Notes: generated by a model from the letters alone, not told the origin. A stretch of 64,000 bases of DNA from an uncultured Ellagibacter sp. (GCF_934643285.1 NZ_CAKUBT010000009.1:19060-83059), one strand, 5' to 3'; positions 53,223 through 62,393 are shown, numbered from the stretch's first letter. Translations and numbers: made by a program.

Positions 53223-54563
53223 TTACCGGTGGTTCTCGGGCTCATTGCTTAACGGCTTGCCCTTCGGCTTCGGGTTGATGAATATCGCGGCGATGAGCAT
53301 CACGACGGAAAGCGGGATGATGGTGAACAAACAAGCGTCCCAATACGTGTAGCCCGCGTCGATCATGCCGCCGTAAATGGGGCTGAAACAGTTGCCGATG
53401 CACTGCGCGAACTGCAGGACAGCCATGCCCATCGTCGCCGCCATGGCCGACTTGTTCATGATCGTCGGTGCGAGCGGGCGCAAGCCGCCGCCTCCGATGC
53501 CGGCGCACAGGCCCATCAGCACGATGCCGACCCACACGAGCGTGATGTTCTCGGTTTGGAACATCATGTAGAAGCAGAAGAGGTAGATTACCGCAACGAG
53601 CACGGGCATGATCCTCTTGAGCTTTAACGGCAGCCTGTTGGTGATGGCGCCGCCGGCGGGGTTCGCGACCAAGCCGATCGTGGTGACGACGGAAAGACCC
53701 ATCGCAGCTGCCTGCTCGGTGAAGCCCCATCCGCCCGTCTCGACCGACGTCTGCAGAAACGTCGGCAGATAGGTGTTGACGATGCCGGTCTGTCCTGCGA
53801 TGAACACGGCGAAGACGATGAAGAGCAGCCAGATATCCTTGTTCTTCAGGAGCACGACGCACTCCTTGAAGTTGCTCTCGACGTTGTAGCTTGCTCCTTC
53901 GCCACCCGGCACCTTGTAGAAGATGTTGAACAGGATGAGCGCCACCGTGGCAAATATGATGACGAACCAGAAAACGCCCTGCCAGCCGCTTGCGGCGGCG
54001 ATGCTGGGCGTGACGAGCGCGTCGAGCGTGATGGAGAGGGGAACCCAGCAGCACCACAGGCCGAGCATGACGCCGCGGGTCTTATCGGGAAACCACAGGG
54101 TGATGAGCGTCGGTGCGGACACGCCAACAAGCCCGATCCCCAGACCCTCGATGAAGCGCCCGATGTAGAGCGCCGTGATGTTGGTGCCCGCCAAGGCGGG
54201 GATGAGGCCGCCTACGATAACGCCGAGCGTGGCGATGGTGATAGTCCACCTTAGGCCGAGCTTGCGGCAGATGAAGGCGGCGGGGAACGCGAGCACGATG
54301 CCGATGAGCGAAACGCAGGTCATGAGCATGCCGAATCCCGCTCCGTCGAGCATGAAGCCGCCAGCGGGGCTGACGTTGGGGACATAGATGAAATACAAGG
54401 GGATGTTCACCAGCTTGAACTGGCCTAATGGGGCCGCAAAGCTCACGAGGAAGGTGACGATCCAAATGACCCAGGCATAGCGCGGGGTCTTTTCCTCATA
54501 GCGGTTGATATCCGATTCAGCGTACGGTCTTGGCTGCTTGAGAGCAGCGCTGTCTTTCTCCAT
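53223..54563 (-). CDS. MFS transporter (module 5)
   Basis: Twelve-helix major facilitator carrier (446 residues), the nearest paralogue of the 46782-48110 carrier: they share EEKTPRYAWVIWI, QFK, NIPLYFIYVP, GFGMLMT and APTLITLWFPDKTRG. The ATG at 54563 is preceded by GAGAAGG. It follows two small proteins and the module-5 Fe-S gene on the minus strand, so it is probably the carrier of that module. It ends 37 bases before promoter element A of module 4. Confidence 0.85.
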   Translation of the reverse strand: MEKDSAALKQPRPYAESDINRYEEKTPRYAWVIWIVTFLVSFAAPLGQFKLVNIPLYFIYVPNVSPAGGFMLDGAGFGMLMTCVSLIGIVLAFPAAFICRKLGLRWTITIATLGVIVGGLIPALAGTNITALYIGRFIEGLGIGLVGVSAPTLITLWFPDKTRGVMLGLWCCWVPLSITLDALVTPSIAAASGWQGVFWFVIIFATVALILFNIFYKVPGGEGASYNVESNFKECVVLLKNKDIWLLFIVFAVFIAGQTGIVNTYLPTFLQTSVETGGWGFTEQAAAMGLSVVTTIGLVANPAGGAITNRLPLKLKRIMPVLVAVIYLFCFYMMFQTENITLVWVGIVLMGLCAGIGGGGLRPLAPTIMNKSAMAATMGMAVLQFAQCIGNCFSPIYGGMIDAGYTYWDACLFTIIPLSVVMLIAAIFINPKPKGKPLSNEPENHR

Positions 54564-54713
54564 TGTTCTCACCTTCTCTAGATTCGAATCCAGATACAGC
54601 GTGCAGAGGAGCGCCGTCCTCGCAAAGGACGGGATGGTTTGCAGGCCGAAGGCGCTCGGTTGCCAGCGGCGTGCAGGCATAAGCCGCCGGCATCTTAACG
54701 AAGCGCCCTGCGC

Positions 54714-55067
54714 CTAGCTTGCGGGAATCTGCCGCACGGACCACAGCATAGGGTTGCACTCGCGCCCGCTGCCGCATCCGCATCGAACGGTCGGCTCGAC
54801 CACCTTCGCCCAGTAGTTCTTGTCCGTCTGATAGACCCACTGGATCTCGTCGAGGGTTCCGGTGATGGTGTACCACCACTCCATGCTCGGGCCATAGGGG
54901 CTGAAGCGTCCGTCGGTCGCCGACTCGCCGCACTTGGTGCAGTAGATCTCGACTGCGCCTTCGCCTTTTGGCCTCTTGCGTTTGAGGGAGTTGCTTGGGG
55001 CCGTCGCCTGCTCGGCCGGGATCGATGCTTCCACTTCAACCGGCTTGACGTCTTCCATTGCGATCAT
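54714..55067 (-). CDS. Small CxxC protein of module 5
   Basis: 117-residue soluble protein with no recognised family. A basic stretch (LKRKRPKG) precedes a metal-type knuckle CTKCGES, then an aromatic middle (MEWWYTITGTLDEIQWVYQ) and a second cysteine group (RCGCGSGREC). This plan suggests zinc binding. Start overlaps the 83-residue gene's stop (ATGA), so the two are translated together. The context between Fe-S and MFS genes suggests an accessory or assembly role. Confidence 0.68.
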   Translation of the reverse strand: MIAMEDVKPVEVEASIPAEQATAPSNSLKRKRPKGEGAVEIYCTKCGESATDGRFSPYGPSMEWWYTITGTLDEIQWVYQTDKNYWAKVVEPTVRCGCGSGRECNPMLWSVRQIPAS

Positions 55068-55315
55068 CGCTTCTCCCTTCCGGCCTCTTCGGCCTGTTTA
55101 CCGTTGATTCCCATTGTGCCGGGTCGAGCATCGCTTAGGTGTGCCTCTTCGCCGGGCGCCCGGGGGATTCTGGCGCCGCAGGCGCTGCAATGCTGCGCTC
55201 CCGGCTCGGCGACCTGCCCGCACATCGGACAGGTGCCTGCAGTGTTGAGCGGGCGTGGGTCGACCTTGCCGCATAAGCCGCAACGTACGCATACGCGCGT
55301 GTATCCACCGCACAC
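55064..55315 (-). CDS. Small zinc-ribbon protein of module 5
   Basis: 83-residue protein beginning MCGGYTRVCVRCGLCGKVDP, then CPMCGQ and CSACGARIP: three CxxC knuckles in 47 residues, followed by a hydrophilic tail. It closely follows the plan of the 65-residue protein at 15949 (MCYPCTHCGRCGKYCPD...CLRCG...CEKCG). Start is GTG with AAGGGG upstream. It is separated from the Fe-S gene by a hairpin. Probably a zinc-binding adaptor; function unknown. Confidence 0.65.
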   Translation of the reverse strand: MCGGYTRVCVRCGLCGKVDPRPLNTAGTCPMCGQVAEPGAQHCSACGARIPRAPGEEAHLSDARPGTMGINGKQAEEAGREKR

Positions 55316-55346
55316 AGGCCCCGCCCCTTTCCTCTTCGCACTTTGG

Positions 55347-55402
55347 CCCGGCGCTGAGCGGTCTATTCACGGAATCTTCCGAATTACCTACTCAGCGCCG
55401 GG
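55347..55402 (-). other. Nested hairpin after Fe-S gene of module 5
   Basis: CCCGGCGCTGAG (55347-55358) and CTCAGCGCCGGG (55391-55402) pair perfectly, with an inner CGGAA/TTCCG hairpin (55370-55381). It starts 11 bases after the Fe-S stop. No T-run. Confidence 0.6.
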
Positions 55403-55412
55403 GGTTAAACGC

Positions 55413-55778
55413 CTACTGCTTTGCTGTCGTGCCCGCCTTGGGTACGAAGAGCACGTGCTTCGTCGTGGCGCTAGCCAGCTTCGCCGCCAGCTCGTCGACA
55501 GGCCCATATTCCATGCACAGCGACTGGCAGTGCTTCACGCACGTTGGCTTCTTGCCCTTCTCAACGCGCTTGGCGCACAGGTCGCACTCGTCGGTGGGAA
55601 TGGGCACCGTGTCGAGCTGCCAGTTCTTCTTGTCGATCTGCCAGGGGCCGATGGTGGCCATCTGGATCCCGTAACGTCCGATGGGGATGTCGTGCTCGAC
55701 GGAACAGGCCATCTCGCAGGTGCCGCAGCCGGTGCAGAACTCGTAGTTGATGAGCAGTCCGTATGCCTTCTCAGCCAT
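55413..55778 (-). CDS. 4Fe-4S electron-transfer subunit (module 5)
   Basis: 121-residue ferredoxin-type subunit pairing with the 55781 enzyme. Cys15, 18, 21 and 25 form the first cluster (CTGCGTCEMAC); CDLC and CVKHCQSLC supply the second. The ATG lies after GGAGGAC and two bases past the enzyme stop. The tail KAGTTAKQ is short. Sequence between the two cluster regions (IDKKNWQLDTVPIPT) differs from the other subunits, as expected if each subunit is fitted to its own enzyme. Confidence 0.88.
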   Translation of the reverse strand: MAEKAYGLLINYEFCTGCGTCEMACSVEHDIPIGRYGIQMATIGPWQIDKKNWQLDTVPIPTDECDLCAKRVEKGKKPTCVKHCQSLCMEYGPVDELAAKLASATTKHVLFVPKAGTTAKQ

Positions 55779-55780
55779 GG

Positions 55781-58192
55781 CTAGTCCTCCATTTCTGCTT
55801 CGAGGGTGGAGTTGCGGAAACTGCCCTCGGCGAAGCGGTCCTTGGGCTGTGCCGGTTCGGGCAGGGGGATTTCCTCCGGCGTGCACTTGTAGACCTTGCA
55901 CAGGTAGCACTTGCTCTGGTTGCCGAACCCGGTGTCGCCGCATTCCGACGGCAGGCACACGTTGATGTTGCGGGCGTAGGTTGCGAAGCAGCCTTCACCC
56001 TGGTCCTCCGGGTCGGCTTCAGGGAACCACCAGCCGTGATCGGCCTGCACCACGCGCGGGTCGACGATAGTGGTCACCTTCGCCACCTCGCGGCAGCGGC
56101 CGATGGGGCTTTCGATCCAGCACCAGTCTCCGTCTTCGATGCCGAGCTCCGCCGCCTTGTCGGGATGGATCTCGAACAGCGGCTGGGGGAGTCTCGAGCG
56201 CAGGCGACTCATCTGCCTATGCTCGGAGTGGAAGGACTCGTAGTGGCGTGCGCCGGTGGTGAGCACCAGCGGGTACTCCTTGTAGAGCTCCGGCTGGCTG
56301 TAGGGGCTCATCGGCGGCTCCTCGAAGTAGGGCAGCGGCTTCTGCCCCCAGGATGCCAGCAGCGTCGACCACAGCTCGATGCGACCGGTCGGCGTGTTGA
56401 ATCCCACCTTGCCGTCGGGGCGCTGCTCGCCCTTCTCGAATTTGCGGTAGTGGAACTCGGGGTAGATCCAGTTGAGCTTGCGGGACTTGTCGTAGGTGAT
56501 TCCCGCCTCCTTGATGAGGTAGGAGAAGTACTCCTCAAGCGTTTCACCTGGCCAGAGGTCCTTGTTCCAGCGACGGCCGAGCTCCCAGTTGATCTGGAAG
56601 TCGTCTTTCGACTCGCCCATCGGCTCGCAGGCCTTGTTGGTGTTCTGGATGTAGTACCACACCGAGCGCAGGCCCTCGCGCTCAGGGTAGAAGCACAGCG
56701 GCAGCACGACGTCGCAGTTTGCCATGAGGGTCGGCGTCATGAAGCAGTCGACGCCCACGACGAACTCGCAGTTCTTAAGACCCTTCTCAACGCGGGGCTC
56801 GGGGTCCTGTGCGCAGCAGGCGAGAGGGTTGGTCGACTGGATCCACGCCGCGCGGATCTTGAACGGGCGGCCGGTGACCAGCTGGTCGATCATGGAGTCC
56901 GCCTGGCACTGGACCATGCCGGAGTTGGTGATCATCTCGTAGTTGGAGCCGATGCGTTCCTTCTCCTGCTCGGGGGTGAAGACCTCGCGGGGATCGGGCG
57001 GCAGCCAAACCTCGGTGTTGTACGGGTCGTGCACGGTGATCATGCCGCCAGGGATATCGATCTGGCCGGTGATGCACCACAGGTTGCACAGCGCTTGGGA
57101 AGCGGTGACGCACTGCAGGTTCATGTCGATGGCCAGGCCCCACTGCACGGCCGTCGGCTTCTCGGACATATATTTCGCAGCCGCGATGATGTCTTCCTTG
57201 TCAAGCCAGGTGACCTCAGAGGCCCAGTCGAGATTGTAGGGCTCGCAAGCCTTCTCGTACTCCTCGAAGCCGTAGCACCATTTCTCGACGAACTCGTGAT
57301 CGTAGAGGTCGTTTTCCATGAGGTATTTGCCCATGGACAAGGCGAGCATGGAGTCGGTGCCCGGGCGGATCTGCAACCAGAGGTCGGCCTTCGCCGCGAG
57401 CCAGGTCAAACGCGGGTCAACGACGATGAGTTTCGAACCGCGCTTCATGCAGTCGACGACCCAGTGTCCGAGGTTGCCGTCGGCATTGGCGATAAGCGGG
57501 TTGTTGCCCCAGACGAAGATGTTCTTCGGGGCGACCCATTCGGGATTGTCGTAGCGGTCGGGGAACTGCATCGAGAAGTCGGGGCAGGTGTAGCAGCCCT
57601 GGATGGTGTTCGCGGCTGCCACGCGGGGAACGTAGCACGCGTTGCCAGAATGGAAGTACGAGTACTGGATCGAGCCGAGCGCATAGCCCAAGCGCGCGTT
57701 GATCGGCGGCGTGACGCGGCCGGTGCCGGACGCGAAGATGATCGCCTTTCCGCCGTACTCGTCGCGGATCTTGGTGAACTTCTCGTCGATCATGTCGTAG
57801 GCTTCTTCCCACGTGATCCGCTCCCACTTGTCCGCCTTGCCGCGGAACTTCGGGTCGCGCTTCATCGGGTGGAGCAGTCGGTCGGGATGGTAGATCGCCT
57901 CGGCCACGTCAAGGCAGCGCATGCAGAGACGCCCCTGGTAGTACGGGTTCTCCTCGTCGCCTTCGACTTTGATGAACTTGCCGGTCTCCTTGTCGGTGTA
58001 GACGATGACGCCGCAGCCGTCATGGCAGCCCGGCGCAGACCAGGCGGCCGACCTGGTGCAGATCATGCCGTCCTCTTCCCACTGCCAAGGCACGTCTCCG
58101 CCGGTGTACATGACAGGCGGTTCGTTGAAGAACGTGGGGCGCATCCCCTTCGACTCGTCGCTGTCGTGGGGAATGTCGATTCTCATTGTCAT
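55781..58192 (-). CDS. Molybdopterin-dependent oxidoreductase, catalytic subunit (module 5)
   Basis: DMSO-reductase-superfamily catalytic subunit (803 residues from the ATG at 58192). Cys56, 60, 90 and 93 for the cluster; SGNACYVPR (Cys186) at the conserved active-site region; FGTGR-like ASGTGRVTPPINAR near 155-167; TPTGRIELWSTLL for the dinucleotide domain. No Tat signal. GGGAG ten bases upstream supports the start; an ATG six bases later is equally possible. The upstream 284-bp gap carries element C at 58384-58425. Two small zinc-type proteins and an MFS carrier follow its Fe-S gene. Confidence 0.88.
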   Translation of the reverse strand: MTMRIDIPHDSDESKGMRPTFFNEPPVMYTGGDVPWQWEEDGMICTRSAAWSAPGCHDGCGVIVYTDKETGKFIKVEGDEENPYYQGRLCMRCLDVAEAIYHPDRLLHPMKRDPKFRGKADKWERITWEEAYDMIDEKFTKIRDEYGGKAIIFASGTGRVTPPINARLGYALGSIQYSYFHSGNACYVPRVAAANTIQGCYTCPDFSMQFPDRYDNPEWVAPKNIFVWGNNPLIANADGNLGHWVVDCMKRGSKLIVVDPRLTWLAAKADLWLQIRPGTDSMLALSMGKYLMENDLYDHEFVEKWCYGFEEYEKACEPYNLDWASEVTWLDKEDIIAAAKYMSEKPTAVQWGLAIDMNLQCVTASQALCNLWCITGQIDIPGGMITVHDPYNTEVWLPPDPREVFTPEQEKERIGSNYEMITNSGMVQCQADSMIDQLVTGRPFKIRAAWIQSTNPLACCAQDPEPRVEKGLKNCEFVVGVDCFMTPTLMANCDVVLPLCFYPEREGLRSVWYYIQNTNKACEPMGESKDDFQINWELGRRWNKDLWPGETLEEYFSYLIKEAGITYDKSRKLNWIYPEFHYRKFEKGEQRPDGKVGFNTPTGRIELWSTLLASWGQKPLPYFEEPPMSPYSQPELYKEYPLVLTTGARHYESFHSEHRQMSRLRSRLPQPLFEIHPDKAAELGIEDGDWCWIESPIGRCREVAKVTTIVDPRVVQADHGWWFPEADPEDQGEGCFATYARNINVCLPSECGDTGFGNQSKCYLCKVYKCTPEEIPLPEPAQPKDRFAEGSFRNSTLEAEMED

Positions 58193-58383
58193 TTGAGTCA
58201 CTCTCCCTCTCCTAGAGCTTTCCACTAATGGCTCACTCGCCGTGATAGAAGTCGAGAGTGGTAAGTCCTCCTTCTTAAACGCCCTCCGCTTCTACCTTTT
58301 CGGTGGCCCACACGTTAGAGCGCAAAATCGAGGATGGCTTGACCGCAGGAGTTCCAAAAGCGAGATCGGAACTCGCTTGATGA

Positions 58384-58425
58384 GGGACGGTACGTTGCGT
58401 ATGAGGTGTTGAGCTGGAGAAATTC
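58384..58425 (-). promoter_or_regulatory. Shared promoter element, copy C
   Basis: GGTACGTTGCGTATGAGGTG and the following TTGAGCTGG match the core of elements A and B (GTACGTTGGTATGAG, TGAGCTG). It lies about 200 bases upstream of the module-5 enzyme and just after the LuxR gene at 58477. Remainder of the gap 58193-58476 shows nothing else. Confidence 0.5.
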
Positions 58426-58476
58426 GTTTTCTTCAAAATTTCGGTCCAGAGGGTGCGCTCGTTTGGACCGGTATCG

Positions 58477-59898
58477 TTATCGCTCTTGGTCCAGAAGCGC
58501 GATGAGTTCTTGTTGCGAGTGGACGCCCGCCTTGCGATAGATGTTCGACATATGGGTTTTGGTGGTGCTCTCGGAAATGAAGAGCTTCTCGGCGATGGCC
58601 TTCGCGTTGCGCCCTTGTGCGGCCCATGTGAGGACTTCCGCTTCGCGTGGGGAAAGCTTGCAACGCTTTACTAGGCGCGCACAGCGCTTTTCAAGCGAGC
58701 TGTCCTGCGCGGCTGTCATTGGCATGTCGACAAAGGTGATGGTGCGATAGCCAGGGGAGGAGGATTCCTCGTCGAAGGGCAAAAAGAACAGGGATGCCAA
58801 GATGAAGGACGCGACGATGGCCAAGGTGACGACAAGGCATGCGTCGTGCGCCTCGCTTGCCACGGTGAGCGTGCCGATGAGCAGGCCTGCGGCGAATCCG
58901 CAGTTTGCGGCAAGCTTTCCACGGGTGGAGGTGTAGAGGACGGGGAATTCTTTCGTTGCGGCCAGAACCGCCAGGCAGCCACAGTGAACGGTGCGGAAGA
59001 GAAACCAACATACCACCATCACACCGAGGGCTACGATGGCGAGCGCGCCGCCGGGCGCGAGATAGAGAAGCAGCGCGCACGAAACGATGGCACAGAAGAG
59101 GCGAAGCGCGCCCGAGTAGAGCATCGAGCGACGGTTTCCCATCGCCGAGGAGATGATGGCGTCAACGAGGATTGCCCCCGCGCCTGCGATCAGCACGTTT
59201 GCGGTTCCGGTGCGGAAAAGCAAGATGAAGGCATAGCCGAAGGCCACGTTGAGAGTGGCGCTCACGATGTCGAGATGGCGGGTTCCCTTGAAGAACTCCG
59301 CAACGGGCTTGACGGACCTGTCGGGTTGGGGGCGGCGGCGGGGGTTTATGAACATGACGAGCAGCATACTTGCGAGCAGCATGAGCCAGCAGACGACGCC
59401 GAGAGCAAGCTTGGGAAGCAGCGCGGTGCAGAAAAGGAAGAGCAGCCCGCCGGTGCAGAAGACCGCCGCATGGGCGAATTGGTTGTGGCACAGACCGCCA
59501 TGGACCATGAAATCGTCCCATAGCATGAATCCCATGGCGATTGAGAAACCTGCGAATAGGAGGCATGTGTACATGAGGGGGAGCGGAGGCGTTGCCCCGA
59601 GAGCGTCGAGCGCCATAATCAGGGGGGAGAGCGATCCGGGCAGAAGGCTTGCGAGGAAGAAGAGCTTCTTGTGGCAAAGTGCTACGCTGTCGCGGTGCCT
59701 GAACCAGAGCAGCAAGCCCTCCGTGCCGATGATGCTTCCGATGAAGAACACGAATTGTCCCAGATGGGCTTTGGTAAAATCTATGCTGGGCGGGAGCTCT
59801 GCGAAGGCCCCGAAGAAGGCGATCAGGTAGTAGCCGTAATACAGGCAGAATCCCACGACAATGGTGAGCTGCATGAACCCGAGCCCCTTGGTTTTCAT
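58477..59898 (-). CDS. Membrane LuxR-type regulator (second)
   Basis: 473-residue regulator with about twelve membrane helices forming the sensor half (to about 390) and a LuxR helix-turn-helix at the end (LSPREAEVLTWAAQGRNAK, IYRKAGVHSQQELIALL). The membrane half is not a known receptor domain, so the ligand is unknown; a small aromatic molecule or the membrane redox state is possible. ATG follows GAGGG. Element B lies upstream and module 5 is downstream in the same direction, so it likely regulates that module and perhaps itself. Confidence 0.87.
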   Translation of the reverse strand: MKTKGLGFMQLTIVVGFCLYYGYYLIAFFGAFAELPPSIDFTKAHLGQFVFFIGSIIGTEGLLLWFRHRDSVALCHKKLFFLASLLPGSLSPLIMALDALGATPPLPLMYTCLLFAGFSIAMGFMLWDDFMVHGGLCHNQFAHAAVFCTGGLLFLFCTALLPKLALGVVCWLMLLASMLLVMFINPRRRPQPDRSVKPVAEFFKGTRHLDIVSATLNVAFGYAFILLFRTGTANVLIAGAGAILVDAIISSAMGNRRSMLYSGALRLFCAIVSCALLLYLAPGGALAIVALGVMVVCWFLFRTVHCGCLAVLAATKEFPVLYTSTRGKLAANCGFAAGLLIGTLTVASEAHDACLVVTLAIVASFILASLFFLPFDEESSSPGYRTITFVDMPMTAAQDSSLEKRCARLVKRCKLSPREAEVLTWAAQGRNAKAIAEKLFISESTTKTHMSNIYRKAGVHSQQELIALLDQER

Positions 59899-60062
59899 AA
59901 TGTCCCTCTTTAGTTCTGCCGACTTCGGCTCTTGAGCGGCGTTTCATACGAGTGTGGCAAGCTCTCCCAGGGCGATTTTCATAGCTCCACGTTATGCGCC
60001 CGTGCATTCAATTTCCCCTGGGCGTGCATTCCCCTTGTACGATGGCAACAGCTCACCACGAA

Positions 60063-60150
60063 GCGATGCTGACCCTATCGTGTGATAGGTATGTAATAAC
60101 GTAAATTGGTATGATGGTATGAGGCGGTGAGCTGCGAATTTGCTAAATGA
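60063..60150 (-). promoter_or_regulatory. Shared promoter element, copy B
   Basis: Upstream of the LuxR gene at 58477. Three GGTATG hexamers at 60088, 60108 and 60116; the first and last are 28 bases apart, against 29 in copy A. It also shares CGATGCTGAC and TATGAGGCGGTGAGCTG with copies A or C. Suggests autoregulation by a LuxR protein. Confidence 0.55.
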
Positions 60151-60189
60151 CAAGACAGGAGAGCCTCGTCACGCAATCAAAAGGGAAGC

Positions 60190-61686
60190 CTATTTCTTTT
60201 TCGGAGATTGTTGCGGAACGGAAACGGGATAATCCTCAACGAAGTCCATGAGCGATTGCTGGGAGTGGATATCCGTCTTGCGGTAAATGCTGTAGATATG
60301 GCTTTTAACGGTGTGCGGAGAGATGGTCAGCTTGTTTTGGATATAGGCGGCGTTGCGGCCCTTGGCGAGGTAGCGCAACACATCGGTCTCGCGAGGGGAG
60401 AGCTGATACATCTCGGCAACGGCGTTGCAGCGCGCTTCGAACACCTCATGCTCGCTCATGCCAGCAGGCGCCGACTGTGCGGGGGTTGCAACAGCCTCAC
60501 TTGGGGCAGGCGCGCGATCGGCGTTTTCATCATGATGCTCCGATTGCGGGAAGAACACGGTGACAGCGAGGACGACGAGACATGCGGTGCACAGGCGAAT
60601 GACCGTGAAAGCGTCGGAGTGGGCACCGAAGACGACGGTCGTCGCGCTTGCGACGGCCCATCCGATGAGAAATCCCAGCGCACTTGCTAAAAGGCGACGA
60701 GGAACCTGACGAAATACCGCCGCTTCCCCGAGCTCGACGCTCTTACGCACGAGATGTGCATAGGTCGTTGGCAGGAACAGCGCCCACGATGCGATGACAA
60801 GAAACGCGCAGACAATCTGGACGTACCCAGTTGAGAAGGGGATGCAGATGCAAGCGAGCACCGTCATGAACAGCAGGATTCTCTGCAGAACGGTGATGTT
60901 CAGGAAGATCTTCTTCAGGGAGAGCGCAACTAAGACAAGAGCACCGGGAATCGTTGCAAGAAGGCCGATGAAGACATAATGAGAACCGTAGTTGAACAGG
61001 AAGACAAAAGTCATTCCGAAAACGATGCCGAAGGCAACAAAGGATGGCTCGACTTCACGCGCGAATTTCCACGGCTTGTGGTCGATGGCGTTTACCGGCG
61101 CGGCCTGTGAATTGTCTGAATTCTCGCTCGTGTACTTCAGCAATCCCACCGACAACGCGAGATAAACGAGACAGAAGACGGGCTGGAACTCGGTCGGCAT
61201 AAGCGCTGCAAGCGCGAAGAGGGCGCCTCCGCCTAAAAGCGCTTCAGAGCAGAATCGGGCATAGGCACGCGATTTGGACCTGCCGCACACATCGAGCCAG
61301 CTCACAGTAAGGAAGCCGCCTCCAATGCCGGCGAGGAGGTTGGCGGTGCAGAGCAGGGGGGCGGGTATCGGGGCGTGTGCAAGCAGGCCGAAACTGATGA
61401 GGGGTACGATTGCGGCAAATAACGCCTCGGCCACAAGGACTGGTGTCTTAAACGGTGTGTAGGACGCTCGTTTGCCGAGGAAGTGGCAAATTAGCTCCCC
61501 AAGCGCGATGCCGACGAAGATGAACAGCTGGATCATGTCGCGCTCGCCGGTGGGAAGACCCTGCAAGAAAATCGCAAACAGCCAGTAGAAGGTGATGAGC
61601 ATCCACCCGAAAAAAAGGGCGAAGCCGCCAACCCCTAACAATTCCATTGCACCGTCAGCGCCGCTGCGCTGCTTCTCTTTCGCCAT
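60190..61686 (-). CDS. Membrane LuxR-type regulator (third)
   Basis: 498-residue regulator with a twelve-helix-like membrane half and a LuxR helix-turn-helix (LSPRETDVLRYLAKGRNAAYIQNKL, IYRKTDIHSQQSLMD). Between the two is a longer hydrophilic linker (about 400-430, with HHDENADRAPAPSEA). The ATG at 61686 is preceded by AAGGGGG; upstream in-frame sequence is noncoding in character. It sits 291 bases from the second LuxR gene, in the same direction, and near the DATTGAT protein and the last MFS carrier, which it may regulate. Confidence 0.86.
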   Translation of the reverse strand: MAKEKQRSGADGAMELLGVGGFALFFGWMLITFYWLFAIFLQGLPTGERDMIQLFIFVGIALGELICHFLGKRASYTPFKTPVLVAEALFAAIVPLISFGLLAHAPIPAPLLCTANLLAGIGGGFLTVSWLDVCGRSKSRAYARFCSEALLGGGALFALAALMPTEFQPVFCLVYLALSVGLLKYTSENSDNSQAAPVNAIDHKPWKFAREVEPSFVAFGIVFGMTFVFLFNYGSHYVFIGLLATIPGALVLVALSLKKIFLNITVLQRILLFMTVLACICIPFSTGYVQIVCAFLVIASWALFLPTTYAHLVRKSVELGEAAVFRQVPRRLLASALGFLIGWAVASATTVVFGAHSDAFTVIRLCTACLVVLAVTVFFPQSEHHDENADRAPAPSEAVATPAQSAPAGMSEHEVFEARCNAVAEMYQLSPRETDVLRYLAKGRNAAYIQNKLTISPHTVKSHIYSIYRKTDIHSQQSLMDFVEDYPVSVPQQSPKKK

Positions 61687-61873
61687 CTTTCCCCCTTGAA
61701 TAAGATACCGATACACAAGAGAAACTGACCACGACGCAAAGCGGTATTTCGCACGGTGCGCCCCAAAATCCCTAGTGTTCAGTATAAAGCTTTTCCCCTC
61801 CGATACATGATTTTGCTTCTCTGGAAACACGGCAGGAGTGCTTCCAAGCTCGTCACTGACGGGAGCTTGCGCC

Positions 61874-62305
61874 CTAGGCTTGTCCTGGCGGTTTGATCCC
61901 CATATCGGCGATTACGTCGGACAGGCTCGCCATTCCGAGCTCCTTGCATGCGGCGGATACGCCAGGTGTTGCGCCTGTCGTCGCGTCGACAGTTTCCGCT
62001 TCGCGATCTTCTTCCTTGAGCGTATCATCGTGGGCTTCTGCGGCGCTTTCCCGAATGCTGTCGCGATTGATCGAGGGGGTCGCGCCTGTCGTAGCGTCCA
62101 CGGTAGCGCTCGTCGTCGCGTCTATCCCGCATCTCGCCTCAATCTGTCCGGGGCGTCTCGATTCGCTTGGCGGTGCGGGGGCGTGGCCTTCCATTCCCAT
62201 CTTCCTTTCGAGCGCTATCGAGCGGCCCGCCCAATCCGTCGGCCCGGTTGTGGCGTCGAGGTGGGCGATTTTGCCGTACGTGAGCGTAACGATGCCGTCT
62301 TTCAT
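61874..62305 (-). CDS. Protein with repeated DATTGAT motifs (flavinylation-like)
   Basis: 143-residue hydrophilic protein with four copies of a seven-residue motif: LDATTGPT, IDATTSAT, VDATTGAT and VDATTGAT. The copies use different codons, so selection acts on the peptide. The pattern D-x-x-T-G-A-T is the ApbE flavin-attachment sequence of FMN-binding domains, but those domains are not present, and there is no signal peptide or membrane helix. It may be a carrier of several covalent FMN groups; alternatively the motif has another role. The ATG at 62305 follows GGGACACACC; a GTG at 62332 would add nine residues. It lies between the third LuxR gene and an MFS gene. Confidence 0.6.
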   Translation of the reverse strand: MKDGIVTLTYGKIAHLDATTGPTDWAGRSIALERKMGMEGHAPAPPSESRRPGQIEARCGIDATTSATVDATTGATPSINRDSIRESAAEAHDDTLKEEDREAETVDATTGATPGVSAACKELGMASLSDVIADMGIKPPGQA

Positions 62306-62393
62306 GGTGTGTCCCTGGATAACGAAAGGCACCCGCGCGCCTTTTTTGGCGACACGGGTGCCGAATGATGCGGAAACCGAGCCTGATGTGCGC

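Noticed and set aside
55763..58228. 821-residue plus-strand frame across module 5
   Set aside because: Antisense shadow of the module-5 enzyme.
61838..62368. 176-residue plus-strand frame opposite the DATTGAT gene
   Set aside because: Cysteine/arginine-rich antisense sequence; the repeated motif with varied codons lies on the minus strand.
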